Assembly: GCA_947044405.1 (NCBI GenBank)
Contig: CAMRHE010000067.1
Span: forward strand, 2,363,501-2,427,500
Source of the DNA: Leptodactylus fallax
Lineage: Eukaryota; Chordata; Amphibia; Anura; Leptodactylidae
Length of the DNA stretch: 64,000 nucleotides
Direction: 5' to 3'
The first letter of the stretch is position 1. Each line of letters begins with the position of its first letter. The position numbers and the translations under genes were made by a program. This document shows, in pieces, positions 46,944-57,249 of the stretch. The notes beneath the pieces were generated by a model that worked only from the letters and a program-made list of their open reading frames with translations, did not search any database and was not told where the DNA came from.

Positions 46944-47924
46944 CGGGGCCCCACGTAGCGTAAACGCCGCGATTTGGCCGCATCATTTTACAGTCCCTGC
47001 AAAGTGGATGGAATTCTAGTGGATCCCATTCACACATTGCGGAAAAATGCGTGGAGCAGACACGCTACGATTTCCAAAAGTTATTTCAGAAAAGATGATG
47101 GCATATCACTAAGATATCAGCAGAATGGAAGGACAGCAGTGCTAACTCCCTCACACACTGTCTGCTGTTGCTTGTGCTTCACTTTGCAGGTTGCCAATTC
47201 ATTATAGTCAGTGAAGACTGGAGCGGAATAGAGATTAAATGGTGTATTAATGATTCTATAGCAGCATGTGGAGTGTTGCAAATGTCACACATTGTATTAC
47301 CAAGTATAGCCTTGTTCTGTTCAATATTGCACCTCAACATGCAGCTTCTCCCTGCTTCTCTATTTCTAGTATTTATATTATTGCAGGGAGAAATCCATGC
47401 AATGTTTCCAGGTACTTCATGCATGGACAGTACTGTCTCTGTGTACAGGGATGGTGCCTGTATATTATGCACATAGAGTACACAGGCAGCAAAGATTGAG
47501 GCAGGAAGAGGGGCACCTAGAGCTGTGGTCATGGTACCATTTTAAAGCTGATCACTGTTCTAGTGCTATACAAATGGAGGTACAACCAGGAGCAGGGCTT
47601 GCATATGCCAAAAAATGCAGCTCCCACTTATGTTTGTGTAGAAAGAAATAAAAAGAAAAAACAGCGCAGAACGCTAATAGTGTAAAACCAAAGGATGATA
47701 GATATCAGAACACTGATACAAATTGCTCACCTTGGTGGGTTGTGAACAGCTCACAACAACTTAGTAGGCATATAGAATCAGATTATCTTCATTGGGACCT
47801 TGTGAAGCAGCTGCTAGCCTCGGAACCGTGGTGTGAAGCACGTGTGGAAGAATCCAGATGCAGGTAGAAAAGAGGAGGCAGATGAGCGCTGGTCCAGAAT
47901 AAATGTAGTCTTTAATCCAATTGA

Positions 47925-47970
47925 ATAAAACACACGACGCGTTTCGTGACAAGTCCTTTTTCAAGTGTGC
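47925..47970 (-). ncRNA. Hammerhead-like ribozyme motif (degenerate)
   Basis: The minus strand reads CTTGAAAAAGGACTTGTCAC followed by GAAACGCGTCGTGTG. GAAAC plus a short stem and GTC fits the 3' half of the minimal hammerheads known from Penelope-like elements. The CTGANGA core has decayed to CTTGAAA, so activity is unlikely. Confidence 0.4.
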
Positions 47971-48292
47971 ATAAAAACATAGCATGGGTAGCATAGCATA
48001 TATATACTTTACAAAAATAAAAAAATGGGACAAAAACGGGCGGTAGCCACACCCCCTCACGTGTGGGGGCGTGGCTAATGGGTCTAACCTAAATAAAGAG
48101 AAAAAAAAAAGGTAAAAATAAATATATAATTAAATGGATTGTATGTGAGAAAAAAAAAATGTGAAAAATTAATTAGAAATTTTTTATACAATTGATAAAA
48201 TATATAAAATAATCAAATATTGAGGACGATAAAAACTAATTATTGGAATTCCTTAGTGGGGAATAGAATGGGAAGCTCAAAACGAGAGGAAA

Positions 48293-49098
48293 TCAAAGGT
48301 ACATTGCATCAAATTGGTTTAACATATGAACTTGGATTGATACTCCAAAAATTTTTTCTGATGCTTCATTTAGACCTACTGGTACCATTGTGTTCAGTCT
48401 ATAGATCCAAAAGAATTCTTTTCTTTTAAGTAACTCATTATTTGTAGTAGTAATTTGATCTATTGGAGTGATTTTGAATACATTAAATTCACAATCATGA
48501 TATTTGGCGGCGTGTCTAGAAACACTATGTTTCTGAAAACCCTTAAGAACGTTGGCCCGATGTTTGTTTAAACGTTCCCTGAGGTGCATAGCGGTGCGCC
48601 CCACATACTGTATTGTAAGCCACACTGACAGTGAATAACATAGATGACAAAAGATGAGTTGCATGTAAGATGTGGCTTGATTGGAAAAGTCTCACCTGTG
48701 GAGTTACTAGTAATTGTAGTTTGACCATGAGTGATGCTACTACAGCATTTGCATCTAGTTACGTTACATTTGTAACTCCCACCTTGGGCAGGTTTTGGCT
48801 GAATATTAATCACTCTAGGAATCTTGGATTCCCTCAATTTGCTGGGGGCTAATAAATTTTTTAAATTTCTGGCACGTCTGTAAGTGACACATGGTGTTTT
48901 TGGAAGAGTTTTACTCAGAAAAGGGTCATTAGTTAATAGTGACCAATATTTTGAGAGTATAGACTTGACCTGCTGATGTTGATAGTTGTAAGTGGTTATA
49001 AAATTAAATTGGGGAGGTTTCTTTCGGAGTTTAATTGAGGGTTTGATACAATCAAGTTGAGTTAGTTGTTTTACCCAACAGGAATAATCTACCTGCAT
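48293..49098 (-). pseudogene. Penelope-like C-terminal region: linker plus GIY-YIG endonuclease
   Basis: First frame (49098-48568): FITTYN..H.QVKSILSKYW, then PCVTYRRARNLKNLLAPSKL and a Cys-rich stretch CNVTRCKCCSSI, as in the linker after the RT of Penelope elements. Second frame (to 48293): QYVGRTAMHLRERLNKHRAN, HDCEFNVFKI and FWIYRLNTMVPVGLNE, the GIY-YIG nuclease pattern with the usual downstream 'E..WI..L.T..P.GLN' signature. A frameshift near 48600-48640 separates them. The RT domain itself is absent. Confidence 0.85.
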
Positions 49099-49341
49099 CT
49101 GGATTCTTCCACTTATGTTTGTGTCTTCAACTGAATGTATCTCTGGTTTTATAGCATCTAGAGCTGCAATCCCTGTACCATTTTAGGGCTGAGGATAACA
49201 ACTTTAGGTGCTATATATCCTGAGATACAGCCATTTGAAGTCCCCATCCCTTATTTCAGCCTCAGTCTCTCACCTCAGCAAACATGGAGGAAGAGGGTGG
49301 ACAGAAGGGGAGCTTATAGATTGCAGCTATAGTACTAGAGT

Positions 49342-49696
49342 AAGGTCCAGTTCACATCTGCGTTCAGGTTTCCATTTGGGTAGTCCGCTTGGGGACCCCC
49401 CGAACGGAAACCTATACGCATAAAAAAACAGTTACCTAAGGAAACCGGCGGACCCCATAGACTATAATGGGGTCCCGCACGAAACATGCGGAAACATGTG
49501 GAGAGGAAAGCACTTTCCTCTCCGCTTGCTTCGTGCGGAAACCGAGCGGAAACCACACGGACTCCATTATAGTCTATGGGGTCCGCGGGTTTCCTTAGGT
49601 AACCGCTTTTTTATGCGTATAGGTTTCCGTTCGGGGGGGGGGTCTCCAAGCAGACTCCCCGACCAGAAACCTGAACGCAGATGTGAACCGGGCCTA
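49342..49696. repeat. Near-perfect palindromic MITE, about 355 bp
   Basis: Ends GTTCACATCTGCGTTCAGGT and ACCTGAACGCAGATGTGAAC are exact complements. Arms continue through GGAAACCTATACGCATAAAA, TTACCTAAGGAAACC and CCATAGACTATAATGGGGTC almost to the centre (about 49520). The transcript or single strand would fold into one long hairpin. The ORFs read here on both strands reflect the palindrome. Decayed relatives lie at 31060, 34670, 41643 and 55600. Confidence 0.9.
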
Positions 49697-49699
49697 AGA

Positions 49700-50490
49700 T
49701 AGAAGCAAACATCACGCATTGAAAGGCAGCTCTGAAAACTGGCTAGAAGCAGGAAGTATAACAGAAAAGATGTTGATGCTTGTAGAGAGTGAAAAGGCTG
49801 CAAAAAACGTAAGCAAAAAAAAAAAATACTTGTAAGTAAAAGAAATGTTCCTGTTTTATTATATTTTAAGCCACAGAGTGACATAATAGCTGTTTATACA
49901 TTTTTATGCTATTATTATTATTTTGCTCTTCATATTTCTAATGAAGTATCAAAACAGTTCTCATACTTTTTCTTAGACCCTTTTCCAAATCCATTAACAT
50001 TCTTGGGTTTACATTACCAGATCCAGTAAAGCATTTAATTCACATGAATTATGTGCAACTGAATGAAATTGTCAGTGTGTACAATAAGCATTACAAGGAG
50101 TCAGATCACATTATGTCAGATCAGGTACAGGTACAGAATGTGACAATGGGCAATGCCCTCTGGTTTTCTATTTGCCCTGTGAAATATATCTGTCACTTTC
50201 ATAATTATTAAAATAATTACAAAGCTATTTTTGTGACAGCAGTGTCTCTAACATTGTGCTCTTCTAATAGGATTTGTCTTCAAAATCAAGGGCATGACAT
50301 CTCCCATGTTGGCAATGGAAAGTCAAATTTATTTCTGATATCCATCAAGAGGAGATCTGTAAGGCAGTACTATAGGAATCTGGTAAAGTATATTTAAGAG
50401 GTGTAATAATACGTGATCATTTGTGTTATTTCACCTCCTTACAGCGGAAAATCTCCATGTGGGTCCCTTGTACTTGTCATACTACCCACA
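49700..50490. other. Non-coding, no clear feature
   Basis: AT-rich sequence; no gene or known repeat recognised. Confidence 0.4.
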
Positions 50491-50848
50491 TATAGGTGCA
50501 TCTCAATAAAGTAGAATATCTTTGAAACGTTCATTCATTTCAGTAATTCAGTAATACAATCCATAATCAGCGTCTTCCATGACTGTGTGTCCTACTGAAC
50601 CAGACTGAGGGACCATTTAAAGGCTTAGGAAACCTTGGCAGGTGACACACTGAATTTACAATACTGAACTTTTTTACAATATTCAGATTTTCTTAGATTT
50701 GGGTTTTCATTACCTGTAATCCATAATCAACATTTACAGAAATAAAACACTTGAAATAGAACCCTCTGTGTGTAAAGAATCTAGAAAATATACGAGGTCA
50801 CTTTTTTAATTTAATTACTGAAATAAATAAATGTTTCAAAGATATTCT
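50491..50848. mobile_element. Internally deleted Tc1-like element (MITE)
   Basis: Left TATAGGTGCATCTCAATAAA with AGAATATCTTTGAAACGTTC and TTCATTTCAGTAATTCAGTA; right ATTACTGAAATAAATAAATG with TTTCAAAGATATTCT. This is a terminal repeat of a widespread Tc1 family. The transposase is gone and the last part of the right terminus is missing. Confidence 0.8.
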
Positions 50849-50974
50849 CTGAAGAGACCCTAGAGCATAATTGTAGTTTGTGGGTGACAAACCCCTAAAA
50901 TTTAGCATTCGTTTGAGCCCAAGATTGTTAGAAAATCCATATGTATGTGGGATTATTTAATTTTATTAATGTAG

Positions 50975-51440
50975 GGGCCATTTGGGGACATTATGCTGCG
51001 TGAAAGCCACTGTGGGACATTATACAGTGTGGAGGGGCCACTATAGGACATTATATTGCCTAGAGGGACCACTATGAGACATTATGCTGTCTGGGGGCCC
51101 ACTATGGGACATTATACTATATGGGGGCTACTATGGGACATTATAATATACGGAGGGGCCACTATGGAACATTACACTATATGGGGGCCACTATGGCAAA
51201 TTATACTGTATGATGGTTACTATGGAACATTACACTATATGGAGGGGCCACTATGGAACATTATACTTTGGCACTGTTGATATCTTACATGTGGAGGCCA
51301 TTATATTACATGTGGGGACTAAAGAGTGAGGGCCATTATACTACGTGTGGAAGCACTGGCTAGGCCATTTTACTGAATATGAGGGCACTGAGTGTGGGGG
51401 CACTGAGGGGGCCATTATACTGCATGTGGGGGCACTGAGG
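50975..51440. repeat. Minisatellite, unit about 31-33 bp (GGGGCCACTATGGGACATTATA)
   Basis: At least ten diverged units with GCCACTATGG, ACATTATACT and ATATGGGGG. The ORF at 51056-51280 is its translation. Units resemble those at 41855-42080. Confidence 0.85.
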
Positions 51441-51449
51441 AGCCCATTA

Positions 51450-52490
51450 CATAATTGTTAACAAATGCTCTAGATGAAGCCTTACTTTACTAACATTTAT
51501 AAGCAATTGATGCTTTGTTGGGACATTTTCTCACTAGGGGGTAGTTCGCTTGAAAAGGTGGAGAAACTCTGGTTTAGAGTACAACAAGGAGGAGACTGAA
51601 ATAATACTACGCAGTTAATGAGTTGTTTGCTTTTAGTCACATCTGTGAAGGATCAGTCTAGGATTTGGTGTGATTCTATAATTTTATTCACAATAGCAGA
51701 ATGATGGTAAAATATCACAACACATGTAAAAACCGCAAAATTGACAACCCATAATGGTTATCCTTACTGTTGTGACTTTTAAAGCATAAAAAAAAGACAG
51801 TAAATAAAACATATTTAGCAAATTTTATTTTTTAGACCATCTACATACTATGGGTATCTTCCTTCCATATGGGTATGTTTTTATATTACGATATAATCAG
51901 AAATACTATATTAGTTTTTCCTTTGCTATATATTTTATTGCTTACTAATACAATCAAGCTGTTATTATGAGGCTTTATGACATGTTACAAACAAACAAAC
52001 AAACCACAGGCTCAAGCCTTAATTCTATTTAGTGCAACAGCGCCACCTACTGAGATTTTAATCAAGGAATGAAGAAGTGGCATGTAGCTATTCATGAAAA
52101 CCACACCACAAACTTACATAAAAAATTCCCCAAAATTTAGTTTGTAACATACCGAAACGAAAAGCTAACAACACATAGTATGTAACCATATAAAGAGCTT
52201 TACATGATTCAATGCATGAATATTGCAGAAATTCATAAAAGTTACAAATATGTTTTAAATAAATAACTAAAATGATGCAAACTAGTAAACATGTGATAAC
52301 AATGTCATATTAATGTTAGGAATTCAATGGCCAGAAGACACATACAAAACTTGGGTGAGATGTATTTACAGGTGCGTATACATACACATAAACACACTAT
52401 TGTATATAAGCACTCCTAAATTAATGTAATAATACATGCACATGACTAATGTAATAACATTAACATACTGGAGATATATATATATATATC
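51450..52490. other. Non-coding, no clear feature
   Basis: No gene seen. AT-rich; a short (ACAA)n-like run occurs near 51988. Confidence 0.4.
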
Positions 52491-52511
52491 TATGTGTGTG
52501 TGTGTGTGTGT
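52475..52511. repeat. (TA)n and (TG)n microsatellite
   Basis: ATATATATATATAT followed by TGTGTGTGTGTGTG. Confidence 0.85.
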
Positions 52512-52828
52512 AAAGGGCTCGACAGGAGCAAAACTCATGCACCAGAATGGAGGTTTACACAGGTAAGAGACTGGCATACATTTCATATAAAAACTGACTC
52601 CAATTTTCGAAAAAATATTACGGGCTAAGGCTTCCCTGCCTTGCTTTGCCCATATTTATGGAAAGTGGAGGTGAGACGCAGAATGGGGGAATGTGTCGCA
52701 TCTTTGATGCAAGAGACGGCCTTGTGCCAAAGATGTGAAGTATTTTTACACATCTATACCAGAAAACTGGGGTAAATGGGTTATTTCTCCCCCCCCCCCC
52801 CATTGTATATAAAAACCTTCAAAGATAC

Positions 52829-52838
52829 TACTAATAAT

Positions 52839-52893
<55 letters not shown>
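52829..52893. repeat. (AAT)n microsatellite
   Basis: About 20 AAT units directly left of the third hAT-like copy, preceded by a C-run at 52789-52801. Confidence 0.9.
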
Positions 52894-52901
52894 TAATATA
52901 A

Positions 52902-54521
52902 CAGGGGTAGGCAACCTTTTTTGTTCGGCGTGCCAATTTTAATTAAAAAATCAAAGATGAGGTACTCGGAGTGCCGGTCAATAATTGTAAGTCTGACGAA
53001 CCCTAAACTAAAGTCATATACCACAAACCATAACACAGAAGTGCTGCCACCAGATGCTTTAGGACGCATGCGTTTACTGCTATTTCCTGGGACGCTCCTG
53101 TACTATCCGATTAGAAGCAATGAAAGTCCATGTGCAGCCGCCAATTAGTGGTAAATGTATGTATAAATGTGTCCAGGAGCACCATATGGCAGCACCCTCA
53201 GGGTGGTGACACACTATGTATCTGCATGCAGATATAGTCTTAGGCCACTGAAACTTTTACTTCAATGTAAAACTGCGTTCACATGGTGCATTTTTGCACA
53301 AAAAAAAAAATGCCTGTGTTTTCTGTGCAAAAACACATCCTTAATGCAGAAAACACACCGTTATACAGAATAATGTCCCATAGCGGCCCCTGCACACAGT
53401 ATTATGTCCCATAGCGGCCCCTGCACACGGTATTATATCCCATAGCGGCCTCTGCACACAGTATTATGTCCCATAGCAGCCCCTGCACAAGGTATTATAT
53501 CCCATAACAGCCTCTGCACATAGTATTATGTCACATAGCGGCCCCTGCACACGGTATTATGTCACATAGCGGCCCCTGCACACGGTATTATGTCCCATAG
53601 TGGCCCCTGCACAAGGTATTATATCCCATAACAGCCTTTGCACACGGTATTATGTCACATAGCGGTCCCTGCACACGCTATTATGTCATATAGTGGCCCC
53701 AGCACACGGTATTATGTCCCATAGCAGTCCCTGCACACGGTATTAGGTCCCATAGCGGTCCCTGCACACGATATTAGGTCCCATAGCGGTCCCTGCACAC
53801 GGTATTAGGTCCCATAGCGGTCCCTGCACACGCTATTATGTCATATAGTGGCCCCAGCACATGGTATTATGTCCTATAGCGGTCCCTGCACACTGTATTA
53901 GGTCCCATAGCAGTCCCTGCACACGATATTAGGTCCCATAGCGGTCCCTGCACATGGTATTAGGTCCCATAGCGGTCCCTGCACACGGTATTAGGTCCCA
54001 TAGCGGTCCCTGCACACGGTATTAGGTCCCATAGCTGTCCCTGCACACAGTATTATGTTCCATAGCGCTCTTCAGACCCCCGAGTATAATAAGTCCAAGA
54101 GAGGTGACAAACATAAAAAAACAATGCTACTCACCTTTTTCCACGCTCCGCAGCCGCTGTGTTCTCTTTGGCGCTTCTGCCTGTAATCAGCGACCGCTGA
54201 TTCAGTCTCTGGGGTCACGTCGCGTCATTATGCGTAATGACGTCAGACGCAGACGTGACCTCTGAGGCCCTGTCAGCTGTCAGAAGCGCCTGCAGATCGC
54301 ACAGCCGCCGTGTAGCCCAGGGAGCAAGGTGAGTATCATTGTTTTTTATGTTTCATCACTTCTCCCATGTCTCCGCTTATTATACTCGGGGGTCTGAAGA
54401 GACCCCACAGTATAATAGCAGTTTCGTTTCGGCCATGTTTGGTCCGATCGAAGCTGCTGGGTGAGGACTCCGCTGCTGTGCCAGGGAAATAAGCACACGT
54501 GCCAGGGGTTGCCAACCCCTG
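52902..54521. mobile_element. Non-autonomous hAT-like element (copy 3) with expanded tandem array
   Basis: It starts CAGGGGTAGGCAACCTTTTT and ends GGGTTGCCAACCCCTG. Early sequence (GTTCGGCGTGCC, GGTACTCGGAGTGCCGGTCA) matches copy 2 closely. It is 1620 bp, of which about 690 bp is the 31-bp array. No matching 8-bp target duplication is visible, perhaps because the AAT run on the left has changed. It carries no transposase. Confidence 0.8.
53370..54062. repeat. 31-bp minisatellite, about 22 units
   Basis: The unit reads GTATTATGTCCCATAGCGG, then CCCCTGCACACG, repeated without spacers and with point variants (GTCC, GTCA, GGTCC types). One to two copies of the same unit lie in hAT copy 2 near 15797-15835, so the array grew inside the element. 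Confidence 0.92.
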
Positions 54522-54895
54522 CTCTACAGTATGTTATCATTGTGTTTACATAGAGACATAATCCAGACTATCCGAGCCTTTATCACCAAACTGCAATTAG
54601 CTGACCTGATTGTCCTGAATGCAGAGCTTTAGATAAAAGAGAGAGCACTCAGCCCCACCAGAGAGCAGTGACACATCAATTAGACTCTTGAGATATGGCA
54701 GTCTGGAGTTTTGCTGATTTTTATTCAGCTACATATGGATTGTCACATTTGATACCAAGTTCTCCCATGAAAATCCAAATTTAAATATATAAGATATGCA
54801 CTTTTCCTCTTGTCTCAATAGCCCAATGTAAGGTACTGGTGCTAAAAGATACTTGGCACAGTGGTTCATGCATCCTAATTCATGACTACAGACAT

Positions 54896-54935
54896 CCCGC
54901 AGACGAAGGTCCGTGGTGGGACCGAAACATTCGGG
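54896..54935 (+). ncRNA. Hammerhead-like motif
   Basis: CCCG, CAGACGA, a hairpin GGTCC-loop-GGACC (54908-54923), GAAAC, ATT, CGGG. This is the order of a minimal hammerhead: outer stem, CTGANGA core (one mismatch), stem II, GAAA, cleavage triplet. Such motifs accompany Penelope-like and some other retroelements; no coding sequence of one is visible beside it. Confidence 0.4.
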
Positions 54936-55599
54936 CTCTGTTATAATTTGCTACTAATCTATTAACTGACTAATCTGCTATTGCATGAATGAATTTTAAT
55001 ATGATGTTGAAAATAAAATTTTTTTGATACATGAATCTTTCAAGAATTGAGTGCTGAAGTAATATTTCTGAAACTCCCATGAAAATATGACTGGCAACAG
55101 CTCATAAAACACAGTGTAAAGGAGTTGCACAGTTTGTTTTCTTTTTTTTCTTAGGCCCATGCCGCTCTAGTCTCCATCAAGACAGCACAGTTGCAGCATG
55201 GCACTGCCCTGGACAGTACAGCACTGTGCATGTGATCAGGGCAGGTCAGTTGGGGGTACAGGCAGTCGGTAATGTAATGCTGACAGTATGCTATGGATGG
55301 CAGGCCCTGTGGTCAGACGTCTGATACTCTCCATTTTGATGACTTACTTCTGGGGCTTATGGAGTTTGTCCTTATAGACATCCTACAGCTGCATCATTGG
55401 ATCAAGACAGTGTTTATTTCACACCCTGACCAGATTGTTGCCCCTGGTATAAAGACATGTCTGGGCAAAGAACAAGTGCTTGGAGAGACATGGATAAACC
55501 ATAAGGAATATTTAGGATCTTCTGGGATATTCTAGTATTGACATGGCGATGTCTTCTTTAGTTATTCCTTCAGTACTGGAAGTTGTCTCTGAGGACAGC

Positions 55600-55822
55600 C
55601 TTCAACTTTGTTCACATCTGCGTAGGAGTATCCGTAAGAGACTTTGTTGCAGATTCCGCCAAAAATCAGAGGAGAGAAAAGTCCTGCATGGAGGATTATA
55701 GTCTATGGGGTCCACGAGTGTCCGCGAGTAACTGCTGCTTTAGCAGATGGGCTCTCCGTTGTTCGGATCCCACGTCAGAGATGAACAACTGCGAGCACGG
55801 CGCAAGTGTGAACTGAGCCTTC
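55600..55822. repeat. MITE relic of the 'GTTCACATCTGCG' family
   Basis: Left TTGTTCACATCTGCGTAGG, right GCGCAAGTGTGAACTGAGCC, centre ATTATAGTCTATGGGGTCCA. Related to 49342-49696 but only partly palindromic. Confidence 0.65.
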
Positions 55823-56647
55823 ATTTGTCTGTCTGCACTATACCAAAACTCTTTCCTACACCACAATGTGGGAGACGTGGGGGGAGATTTATGAAATACT
55901 GATGTATTCAGCATTCATATCCCATGCGCTGGCTAAGAGTTCGCCTCATTTATGACATGGCACACCGTCCGACTGGAATGACATCTAAACCAACTCATAT
56001 CTGGCGTACATTTCCAGCATCCAGCAAATAATAAATCTGGCAGGGTTGATGGCTCCGCACCCTGTGGCTTTGGTAATTCAAAGACATCAGCAGCGACAAT
56101 ATAAGTCTCAACTGGTGTTAAAAGAGTTGGAACCCTTGGAAAATCTAACATAGAGCCCGAACTAGAGGCTCTCACTAATAATGTATATATTTCGCAACTC
56201 TACTGCACATTTTATCTTGCTCACATTGCTGAGGTTTTGCTACAATGTATCAGTGTAGGCAAAAGCCTAAAGGGGAATTTCTGCTTCAGTGTGTATAGTT
56301 AGGTAATTGTCTACACTGATACACTGTAACAAACCCTTATCTGTATGAGCAAGGCCTGATTTTACGTCTGCATCTTCACAGACTTCAATTTTATTCTTTA
56401 TTTGAATAGCAAATCAAAAAAAAATGAAGCAACTTAACAATAGGTTATAAAGTGGTTATCTAGGATGATATTTTCTAGGATAGTCATATTGATGACTTAT
56501 TCTTGCCTGACTTTCCACCAGAGGGCAGCATTGCTGGCCATTTAACTGAAAAGCCATTGAGATAAGAAAAGAGCACCGCCCAGAAACAAATAGAACCACC
56601 CTATGAGGTCATAGCCATTATGAGCTGTCAGCTGGCTTGGCTCTCCA

Positions 56648-56709
56648 CCAATCAGAAAATGACCCCGCCCATATATCCACCAATCAGAGAGCAGCACTGG
56701 GTATAAATA
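56648..56709 (+). promoter_or_regulatory. Promoter elements of the H2A-like gene
   Basis: Two CCAATCAG boxes (56648-56655, 56680-56687), a CCCCGCCC GC box (56663-56670) between them and TATAAATA at 56702-56709. Paired CCAAT boxes with a close TATA box are typical of replication-type histone gene promoters. The likely transcription start is about 25-30 nt after the TATA box, shortly before the coding start. Confidence 0.75.
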
Positions 56710-56781
56710 GCAACCACCGCCACCTGTTCCTCTCATTCTTGGTTATTGTCTTGTATGGTAGCCATTCTGTTCCTTGTGGAC

Positions 56782-57243
56782 ATGTCTCAGAGAGAACGCA
56801 GCAGAATGAGCAGGATGAGCAGAACATCCAGAACAGGCCTGAAGTTTCCAGTTGGCCGTATTCACCACTTTCTGAGGAAAGGGAATTATGGCAAACACTT
56901 CAGTGCTAATGCTCCAGTATTCCTGGCTGCTGTGATGGAGTATTTGACTAAGGAGATCTTGTTCTTGGCAGGGAACGAAGCTGGGGCCTGGGGCAGTCAC
57001 CATATCATACCCCATCACTTACAGCTGGCAATGCATCAGGATGTGGACCTGGATGAACTGTTTAAAAATGTCATCATACCCCAGGGGGCGCTGTCACTTG
57101 TGCCCCAATCTGGGATGTATACCAGTGTGTCACCAGGTACTGCCACCTGCAGACTTCTAAATGCCTCTCTCACAGACCCAACGGCCCTTTTAAGGGCCAC
57201 CCCAATGTGTCAAAAAATAGAACTAATAATCATCTTATCATAA
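56782..57243 (+). CDS. Divergent histone H2A-like protein, intronless
   Basis: From ATG 56782 (MSQRERSRMSRMSRTSRTGL) the ORF is 153 aa; an in-frame ATG lies at 56755 but would add an un-histone-like leader. The H2A fold is clear: FPVGRIHHFLRKGNYGKHFS, NAPVFLAAVMEYLTKEILFL, AGNEA, IIPHHLQLAMHQD and VDLDELFKNVIIPQGALSLV. Acidic-patch residues corresponding to canonical E56, E61, D90 and E92 are acidic here, but E64 is Phe and E91 is Val. The docking region after helix 3 is shorter and altered. The tail beyond LVPQ is not H2A-like and runs through the 3' stem-loop. Either a divergent germline-type variant or a recently damaged copy; 'GNEA' recalls short H2A variants. Confidence 0.8.
   Translation: MSQRERSRMSRMSRTSRTGLKFPVGRIHHFLRKGNYGKHFSANAPVFLAAVMEYLTKEILFLAGNEAGAWGSHHIIPHHLQLAMHQDVDLDELFKNVIIPQGALSLVPQSGMYTSVSPGTATCRLLNASLTDPTALLRATPMCQKIELIIILS
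57183..57204 (+). terminator. Histone-type mRNA 3' stem-loop
   Basis: GGCCCT, loop TTTA, AGGGCC form a 6-bp stem with 4-nt loop, followed by ACCCCA, close to the canonical GGCTCTTTTCAGAGCC and ACCCA. It is the expected 3' end of a non-polyadenylated histone mRNA. The H2A-like frame runs through it without a stop; the nearest upstream stop is in the +1 frame (TAA 57158-57160). Confidence 0.75.
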
Positions 57244-57249
57244 ACCTGC

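Larger units (their letters stand above)
47640..49108 (-). mobile_element. Truncated Penelope-like element with 16-bp target duplication
   Basis: Direct repeats CCACTTATGTTTGTGT flank it at 47624-47639 and 49109-49124. The coding part (48293-49098) has a linker and a GIY-YIG endonuclease domain but no reverse transcriptase, so it is 5'-truncated. Its first bases at 49108 (minus) read TGGAAGAATCCAGATGCAGG; the same sequence occurs inverted at 47847-47866. A hammerhead-like motif lies at 47925-47970. Confidence 0.85.

Noticed and set aside
51056..51280. 74-residue ORF with repeated YTIWG-like peptides
   Set aside because: Translation of the 31-33-bp minisatellite, not a repeat protein.
53370..54062. 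Regular short repeats that might suggest a CRISPR-like array
   Set aside because: The units are contiguous with no unique spacers, and the array lies inside a vertebrate hAT-like MITE.
52894..54529. An 8-bp target duplication around hAT copy 3
   Set aside because: Left TAATATAA and right CTCTACAG do not match; I therefore report the element without a duplication.
56746..56781. Longer N-terminus for the H2A-like protein
   Set aside because: The first codon is TTG, and the in-frame ATG at 56755 would add a hydrophobic leader foreign to histones; ATG 56782 gives an H2A-like start.
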